From NCBI GenBank assembly GCA_024230435.1, contig JAAERL010000441.1, forward strand, positions 1-64,000: DNA of 64,000 bases, written 5' to 3'. Below the pieces are notes generated by a model. The model searched no databases. It was not told the DNA's origin and saw nothing but the letters and a program-made list of their open reading frames with translations. Below, piece by piece: positions 59,101 through 64,000 of this stretch. This DNA comes from Desulfobacteraceae bacterium. Lineage in GTDB: Bacteria > Desulfobacterota > Desulfobacteria > Desulfobacterales > Desulfosarcinaceae. The stretch's first letter is position 1; every line of letters begins with the position of its first letter. The translations under genes and the position numbers were made by a program.

Positions 59101-59228
59101 CCGCCAATAGATGCCGATTTTTCCACTAAGTAGACGTAATAACCAGAGTCAGCCATGTCTAGGGCTGCCTGCATGCCAGCTATTCCGCCTCCGACCACCA
59201 TGACAGAGCCGATAGTTTTGTTGGCCAT
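56181..59228 (-). CDS. hdrA: HdrA-like heterodisulfide reductase subunit A, selenoprotein, long form
   Basis: ATG 59228 follows AAGGAG. The frame reads through TGA at 59049-59051 (codon 60) in [17 protein letters not shown], where HdrA normally has a Cys, giving about 1015 residues. The N-terminal FAD motif is [14 protein letters not shown], followed by a cluster set [12 protein letters not shown] and [10 protein letters not shown] second FAD-type module starts near [16 protein letters not shown], and the C-terminal clusters are [12 protein letters not shown] and [12 protein letters not shown]. It is the flavin hub of electron bifurcation or confurcation. MvhD/FloxD follows it; hdrB and hdrC are absent in the window. 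Starting at 58946 would miss the first 94 residues. Confidence 0.9.
59016..59051 (-). promoter_or_regulatory. Predicted SECIS for the HdrA-like gene
   Basis: Fifteen nt after the UGA, CUGGUC and GGCCGG pair (with two G-U pairs) around the loop GAGGUC. It is weaker than the MvhD hairpin but correctly placed. Confidence 0.5.
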
Positions 59229-59766
59229 TTGAATATTTCTCCTTGGTTTGGTGGACTATAAACAATGTCTAAAGATCATCTGTTTACGTATCAAGTAAAT
59301 ATGTAATAAATTGTTTGAATTTAAAGAAAATTTAAAGAAGGTTTCAATTTTATTGTTCCCACCCCCCTTATCTTAGCCGATAAAATGTCAAATTTTTCTC
59401 TTATCTTTCGGCAATGGGGTTGTCAATAGAGTTTCAACGGTATAATGATGCCGCTGATTGATTCAGCGGCAAAATAGCTTAATATAACAGCATTTTAAAG
59501 TGCAATCAATAGTTTAAGATTATAAAGCAAGATATTTTAGAAAGAATCTGCAGCCGCAGGTTTTTTATCGTTAATACCGTTTCATCAATCGTATAAATCG
59601 TATTGACTTGGCGAGCCTCGACATTATTATGGAGCGTCTGTACATTATGAATATTATGTGCGGTGTTTAGATTACCAGAACGCATATCTTGCGCCCATAT
59701 GGTACGTTCAGGGCGCGGGTTGATAAACAGTTCATTAAAAGAATTTAACCGAGGAAAGGATTGAAG
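59229..59766. other. 538-bp divergent gap between hdrA and the erythrin-like gene
   Basis: AT-rich. On the plus strand TTGTCA (59420-59425) and TATAAT (59441-59446) resemble a sigma-70 promoter with a short 15-bp spacer. An exact GCCGCTGA/TCAGCGGC hairpin follows at 59450-59470, right where the transcript would begin. I saw no small gene. Confidence 0.45.
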
Positions 59767-60234
59767 ATGGAATTTAAGAATTTGGTGGATATCATTGATT
59801 TTGCCATTGAGAAGGAAAAACAAGCCGCCGAGTTTTATCAAAAAGTCAGCGAACAGGAACGTTTTTCCGGTAAGAAACAAATGCTGATCGAGTTTGCAAC
59901 TGAAGAGCTTAAGCATAAAGCCATCTTGGAAGACCTTAAATCCGGCAACATCGGTGATAAGCTCGATGATTATGAGTTTAAATGGATTACGGATATCAAA
60001 CGCAGTGACTATGTTGATGATGTGGAATACAAGCCGGGTATGGGTTACGATGAGTTGCTCTTGATAGCTATGAAGCGTGAGGAAAAAGCGCTGCAGCTTT
60101 ATAATCAAATGCTCGAAAATGCAGATACCGATGACGCAAAAAAGGTGTTCAAAATGCTTTGCCAGCAAGAGGCTAAACATAAACTGTCTTTAGAAACCAT
60201 GTATGATGATTTCAAAGCGCAAATGGGTGACTAA
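59767..60234 (+). CDS. Erythrin/rubrerythrin-like ferritin-family protein
   Basis: ATG 59767 follows GAGGAAAGG (a TTG six bases before it is also open). The 155-residue four-helix protein has the two-fold EXXH-type diiron set: EKEKQAAEFYQ, EELKHKAIL, REEKALQLYNQ and QEAKHKLSLE. It lacks the rubredoxin domain of full rubrerythrins. Such proteins are usually linked to peroxide or oxygen defence in anaerobes. The next gene, miaA, follows directly. Confidence 0.85.
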   Translation: MEFKNLVDIIDFAIEKEKQAAEFYQKVSEQERFSGKKQMLIEFATEELKHKAILEDLKSGNIGDKLDDYEFKWITDIKRSDYVDDVEYKPGMGYDELLLIAMKREEKALQLYNQMLENADTDDAKKVFKMLCQQEAKHKLSLETMYDDFKAQMGD

Positions 60235-60236
60235 AA

Positions 60237-61160
60237 CTGAAGCCAGCACCAAAGATCATTGTTGTTTGTGGTCCCACTGCGGTGGGAAAAACCGGTTTCG
60301 CCATTAGTCTGGCCAAACGTTTCAGAGCTGAAATTGTGGGCGCCGATTCCATGCAGATTTATAAATATATGGATATCGGCACGGCAAAACCAACCCAGGC
60401 CGAACAGGCGCAAGTACGGCATCACATGGTTGACGTTGTGAGTCCCGATCAGCCATTTGATGCCGTTGAATACGCACGTTTGGCCGATGAGGTGATATGC
60501 AATTTGGCGGGTAACAATATTATTCCTTTTATTGTTGGCGGAACCGGTCTTTATGTTAAAGCCTTGATATTCGGATTGTTTGAAAACCAAAAAAATGATT
60601 TGCAATTGCGCGGCAAGTTAAAGTGTCAAGCACAAGAGAAGGGCCCGGCGCATATGCACGCGCTGTTAGCCCAAAAGGACCCGGAGGCTGCTGAGCGCAT
60701 TCACCCGAATGACACTTACCGCATCATTCGTGCGCTTGAAGTTGTTACCCAATCCGGCAAGCCGATTTCCGTGCTCCATGCTGATCACGGATTTGATCAA
60801 CCCCGATATCAAGTATTGAAAATAGGGCTGTCCATGCCCCGTCCGGATCTTTATGAACGGATTAACAAGAGGGTTGATCTGATGTTGGAAGACGGGCTTG
60901 AGGAAGAGGTCCGCCATTTGCTGGCGCAAGGCTTTTCACCTGATTCCAAAGCCATGGGATCACTTGGGTATCGCCATATGGCCGCCTATTTAAAAGGACA
61001 ATGGAGCAAGGATGAAATGGTTCGCCTTCTCAAGCGCGATCACCGGCGCTATGCCAAGCGCCAGATGACTTGGTTTCTGGCCGATCCATCCATTCAGTGG
61101 GTGACATCCGGTGAGATTGATCTGGCGCAAACGGCCATTGATGAGTTTTTGCGATCTTGA
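60237..61160 (+). CDS. miaA: tRNA dimethylallyltransferase MiaA, probable non-ATG start
   Basis: The P-loop GPTAVGKT and GADSMQIYKYMDIGTAKP identify MiaA, which adds an isopentenyl group to A37 of certain tRNAs. The first ATG or GTG start in frame (GTG 60282) would cut off the P-loop start. The frame is open back to a stop at 60228-60230 and contains no ATG, GTG or TTG before the P-loop. CTG 60237 gives KPAPKIIVVCGPTAVGKTG, and GGGTGA at 60225-60230 could be its ribosome site. Another rare start such as AUU is possible. The length is then 307 residues, normal for MiaA. Confidence 0.85.
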   Translation: MKPAPKIIVVCGPTAVGKTGFAISLAKRFRAEIVGADSMQIYKYMDIGTAKPTQAEQAQVRHHMVDVVSPDQPFDAVEYARLADEVICNLAGNNIIPFIVGGTGLYVKALIFGLFENQKNDLQLRGKLKCQAQEKGPAHMHALLAQKDPEAAERIHPNDTYRIIRALEVVTQSGKPISVLHADHGFDQPRYQVLKIGLSMPRPDLYERINKRVDLMLEDGLEEEVRHLLAQGFSPDSKAMGSLGYRHMAAYLKGQWSKDEMVRLLKRDHRRYAKRQMTWFLADPSIQWVTSGEIDLAQTAIDEFLRS

Positions 61161-61269
61161 TAGGCCTGACGATTAGCCGTATTGACAAAGTGTTAACGGC
61201 TTTTGTAAATAGCCTTGTTTGATATAGTTAATTTATTTATTTAGTAATTTTGTTTTTTGGAGGCCCACC

Positions 61270-62913
61270 ATGAAAATTGCACTTTGCCAGATAAATCCAA
61301 CAATAGGCGACTTTCAGGGACAATCCGGACTTATCCGGCAGGCTTGCCGGGATGCCCGGTCCGCTGGTTGCGATCTTGCTGTTTTTCCGGAATTGGCTTT
61401 GTGCGGTTACCCGCCCAGGGACCTGTTGGAGCAAAAATCATTTGTTCAGGCCAACCGGAGCTGCCTGGAACATCTGGTGGATACCATTCACGGCATTGGT
61501 GTCGTTGTCGGGCTTGTCGCTGAAAATGATGAAGACAAAAGTAAGCCTTTATTCAATTCGGCGGTTCTGTTTGAAGATGGCAAAATTTTGCACCAAGTCA
61601 ATAAACAGCTGCTTCCAACTTATGATGTGTTTGACGAGCGGAGGTATTTCGAACCTGGTCAGCCTGCGTTGCCCGTTACTTATAAAGGGTTACGCCTCGG
61701 TTTTACAATTTGTGAAGATGCCTGGAATGACAAAGATGTTTTTAAACGGCGTCTTTATGCGGCGAATCCTGTAAGCCAGCTTGCCGAAGGCCGAGCAGAT
61801 GTCATTTTTAATTTGTCGGCATCTCCTTTTGAAATGGGAAAACGTGTTTTTCGCGATGAGATGTTATCTTCAGCGGCCCGAAAACATAACACCTGGATAA
61901 TGTTTGTGAACCAGGTAGGGGGCAATGATCATGTTTTGTTTGACGGCGCCAGCTCAGTTTTTAATCCACAGGGGCAACTGGTGGCGCGTGGAGCGCAATT
62001 TCGCACGGATCTTGTGATCTTTGACACCAAGTTAAAGTACTCCAAGCTTGAACCGGCTGTTTGCCCTGCCGAAAAGCAAGTCCTGGAAGCCCTGATTATG
62101 GGAACCCGTGATTATGTGCATAAATGCGGATTTAAAAAGGCTGTAATCGGTCTTTCCGGTGGGATTGATTCTGCTATAACCGCCTGTATCGCTGTTCAAG
62201 CGCTTGGCAAAGATAATGTGTCCACCGTGTTTATGCCTTCACGATATACCTCTAAGGATAATTACGAGGATACTCTAACACTGGCCAAAAACTTAGGCGT
62301 CTTTTATGATGTAATTGCCATTGATGCCATTTTCGCCACCTTTGCCAAGGCTCTTGTTCCCAAAGCAGATCCTGACAACCCGGGCATAACTGAGCAGAAT
62401 CTCCAGGCGCGTATTCGTGGCACGCTTTTGATGGGAATTTCCAACCGGGACGGCTCAATTGTGTTGACCACAGGCAATAAAAGTGAACTGGCCGTAGGGT
62501 ATTGTACGCTTTACGGTGATATGAACGGCGGTTTGGCCGTGATTTCCGATGTGCCGAAAACCATTGTTTATGACATTTGCCGTTATATAAACAGCCAAAA
62601 AAAAATCATTCCTCAGCGTATTTTAGATAAACCTCCCTCTGCCGAGCTCAAGCCCGGCCAAACAGATCAGGACGATTTGCCTCCCTATGAAATTATCGAT
62701 TCAATTCTTAAGGGTTATGTTGAAGAATCGCTCGGTGCTGATGAATTGATTGATAGAGGATTTGAGAGTCAAGTGGTGCAGGATGTGATCCGGCGTGTTG
62801 ACCTTAATGAATACAAGCGCCACCAGGCCGCTCCGGGGTTAAAGGTGACTGCCAAGGCCTTTGGGCAAGGGCGGCGTTATCCCATTGCAAAGCGGTTTAG
62901 ACCCGTTTCGTAA
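61270..62913 (+). CDS. nadE: Glutamine-dependent NAD+ synthetase
   Basis: The 547-residue protein has an N-terminal nitrilase-type glutaminase with Glu in FPELALCGY, Lys in HQVNKQLLPTYD and Cys in GFTICEDAWND. A synthetase domain with the pyrophosphatase loop GLSGGIDSAITA follows. It amidates nicotinate adenine dinucleotide to NAD+ with glutamine as the ammonia source. GGAGG precedes the ATG. It follows miaA by 109 bases. Confidence 0.93.
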   Translation: MKIALCQINPTIGDFQGQSGLIRQACRDARSAGCDLAVFPELALCGYPPRDLLEQKSFVQANRSCLEHLVDTIHGIGVVVGLVAENDEDKSKPLFNSAVLFEDGKILHQVNKQLLPTYDVFDERRYFEPGQPALPVTYKGLRLGFTICEDAWNDKDVFKRRLYAANPVSQLAEGRADVIFNLSASPFEMGKRVFRDEMLSSAARKHNTWIMFVNQVGGNDHVLFDGASSVFNPQGQLVARGAQFRTDLVIFDTKLKYSKLEPAVCPAEKQVLEALIMGTRDYVHKCGFKKAVIGLSGGIDSAITACIAVQALGKDNVSTVFMPSRYTSKDNYEDTLTLAKNLGVFYDVIAIDAIFATFAKALVPKADPDNPGITEQNLQARIRGTLLMGISNRDGSIVLTTGNKSELAVGYCTLYGDMNGGLAVISDVPKTIVYDICRYINSQKKIIPQRILDKPPSAELKPGQTDQDDLPPYEIIDSILKGYVEESLGADELIDRGFESQVVQDVIRRVDLNEYKRHQAAPGLKVTAKAFGQGRRYPIAKRFRPVS

Positions 62914-63224
62914 AAACCTTATATAAGGGTCTTGATATAAGGGTCTTGATATAAGGGTCTTGGAGACTGCGCATATCCCACTGATGCTTGTTTATATCTA
63001 TATACGGCTTTTTGAATTCAAGATGTATTTTGCTTTGAGCCGGCAGCCATTGTTATCCAGCAAAATTTTTTTTTCAGATCAAGGCCTGTAGAAAGTTCCA
63101 GGTATATGGCTATTTGCGCATGGACCTTAGTTAAGTTCAGCACGTGAAAAGCCGATAGGTTTTTTGACGTGCTGTTGCACATATTGGTTTAATGTACATT
63201 TAATTTAATATTGCTGGGGGGACA
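62914..63224. other. 311-bp gap with a 14-bp tandem repeat
   Basis: Directly after nadE, a 14-base unit TTGATATAAGGGTC is repeated (62932-62945 and 62946-62959), preceded by a 13-base variant at 62919-62931. The remainder is AT-rich and shows no gene. No hairpin terminator was found. Confidence 0.65.
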
Positions 63225-64000
63225 ATGTTTGCTGGGGGAAAAGGCCGGTTGTTGCTTATTATGCCCTTTTTATTGTCAGCTGTTTTTGCTGTTGGGCCTG
63301 CGTTGGCTGCAAATCAGAATCAGGCCGGTGAAATGAATCGGGGGCCTGTGGTGGTGCATTTCGGTAAAAATAAATTCGCTTTAAATGAAGCCAGCATATC
63401 CAAAATAAAAATATTATTAGAAACTTATGCTCTTGGTAAAATGGGGCGTATTTTTGTGGTGGGATATACGGACAGCACTGGTGCTAAACTCAATAATTAT
63501 AAGCTTTCCCGAAAACGCGCTCAAAAGGTGCGCCAAGAGCTGATTTTATCCTTTGGCCTGCATCCTGAAAAGGTAATTGCCATTGGCAAGGGGCCGGAAA
63601 ATCCCACAGGGGATAATCGTAAGAAACAAGGCCGGGCGCAGAACCGTAGAGCCGAAATCTATTTGTCCCATGTTGTAAATCGCAGTCTTAAGGAAAAGTA
63701 TGGTTCAATTGATCCCAATTTGGAAGCTATTGATGATCTTGTGGAAAATGCGCGTGAGATGGTTCGCCGGGATCAATATGATTCAGCCTTGAAACTTCTC
63801 TCAAAAGCACGTGATACAGGCGCAAATCGATACAGCAGTTGGCATGAGGTATACGCGATTGCAGGTTTTTTGACCGATATGCCTATGGGCAAAGTAAAGG
63901 AGCACTTGCAAACCGCTATGCGGTTGGACCCTGATAATCGTGAAGCCTTGGGATTTTTGAGCCGTGTTACGGCCCGAGAAAATGTAAGCGCTGGTCTGGT
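63225..64000 (+). CDS. OmpA-family protein with TPR-like C-terminal region (incomplete)
   Basis: ATG 63225 follows GGGGGGAC. The frame is open to the window edge, 258 codons. A signal peptide (to about ALAANQ) is followed by an OmpA C-terminal-type domain with VVHFGKNKFALNEASISKIK, GYTDSTGAKLNNYKLSRKRA and GRAQNRRAEI, the peptidoglycan-binding pattern. A helical repeat region then starts near DLVENAREMVRRDQYDSALK, resembling TPRs. It is probably a periplasmic or outer-membrane-linked cell-wall anchor. The end lies outside the window. Confidence 0.82.
   Translation, partial: MFAGGKGRLLLIMPFLLSAVFAVGPALAANQNQAGEMNRGPVVVHFGKNKFALNEASISKIKILLETYALGKMGRIFVVGYTDSTGAKLNNYKLSRKRAQKVRQELILSFGLHPEKVIAIGKGPENPTGDNRKKQGRAQNRRAEIYLSHVVNRSLKEKYGSIDPNLEAIDDLVENAREMVRRDQYDSALKLLSKARDTGANRYSSWHEVYAIAGFLTDMPMGKVKEHLQTAMRLDPDNREALGFLSRVTARENVSAGL

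Noticed and set aside
58946-59228. HdrA starting at 58946 and a separate upstream fragment
   Set aside because: Reading TGA 59049-59051 as selenocysteine joins the canonical N-terminal FAD motif to the rest in one frame, with a proper ribosome site at 59228.
59506-60180. A 224-codon antisense frame over the erythrin-like gene
   Set aside because: The plus-strand frame carries the diiron motifs and a ribosome site; the antisense frame has neither.

Overview
The window looks like chromosome from a strictly anaerobic sulfate-reducing Desulfobacterota bacterium, probably a Desulfobacterales member. The supporting evidence is a DsrC with both C-terminal cysteines, a selenocysteine-containing HdrA/MvhD module with Flox-like partners, a siroheme-decarboxylase-type AsnC protein, a one-chain pyruvate:ferredoxin oxidoreductase, an ADP-forming acetyl-CoA synthetase, a molybdate transporter and a rubrerythrin-like protein. 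The taxonomic placement is inferred from gene content. I saw no rRNA, tRNA or CRISPR array.

Layout. 0-3.2 kb: a decayed IS6-family transposase tail, a probable transporter remnant and modABC. 3.4-9.5 kb: a CoA-transferase/GNAT fusion, rsmG, and a CarB-like protein that has lost its predicted metal ligands. 9.5-21.6 kb: a complete Tad (Flp) pilus operon in the order flp, tadV, rcpC, rcpA, small lipoprotein, tadE, tadG, tadZ, tadA, tadB, tadC, tadD. It sits behind a near-perfect sigma-54 promoter. 21.6-25.2 kb: a partial duplicate that keeps only the promoter region, a stump of rcpC, a second secretin, a second small lipoprotein and a second TadD. 25.4-30.2 kb: a hybrid sensor kinase and a periplasmic binding protein with no transporter. 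31.4-35.2 kb: a histidine kinase, a lipoprotein and a sigma-54 response regulator in the GlrK-YfhG-GlrR order. 35.2-36.1 kb: an ECF sigma fragment and MITE-like repeats. 36.1-43 kb: a PreP-type protease, a small winged-helix protein, rsmA and ADP-forming acetyl-CoA synthetase. 43.3-49.1 kb: a second CoA-transferase/GNAT fusion and PFOR. 49.5-52.6 kb: a DUF2914 protein, a nitrilase, a siroheme-decarboxylase-like protein, YjbQ and DsrC. 52.8-59.2 kb: an HdrA-MvhD-Flox-type electron-transfer operon with two selenocysteine UGA codons. 59.7-64 kb: an erythrin-like protein, miaA, nadE and the start of an OmpA/TPR protein.

How the genes fit together. The energy genes (PFOR, ADP-forming Acs, CoA-transferase-like proteins, HdrA/MvhD/Flox, DsrC) fit a ferredoxin- and thiol-disulfide-based anaerobic metabolism. 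The Tad genes and their stripped duplicate share a 16-bp identical sigma-54 promoter and a 15-bp palindrome exactly 351 bp upstream. A sigma-54 activator is encoded about 10 kb away, which makes a local regulatory circuit plausible but unproven. A MITE-like repeat family is scattered through the accessory part, and one copy lies inside the 5' end of tadG.
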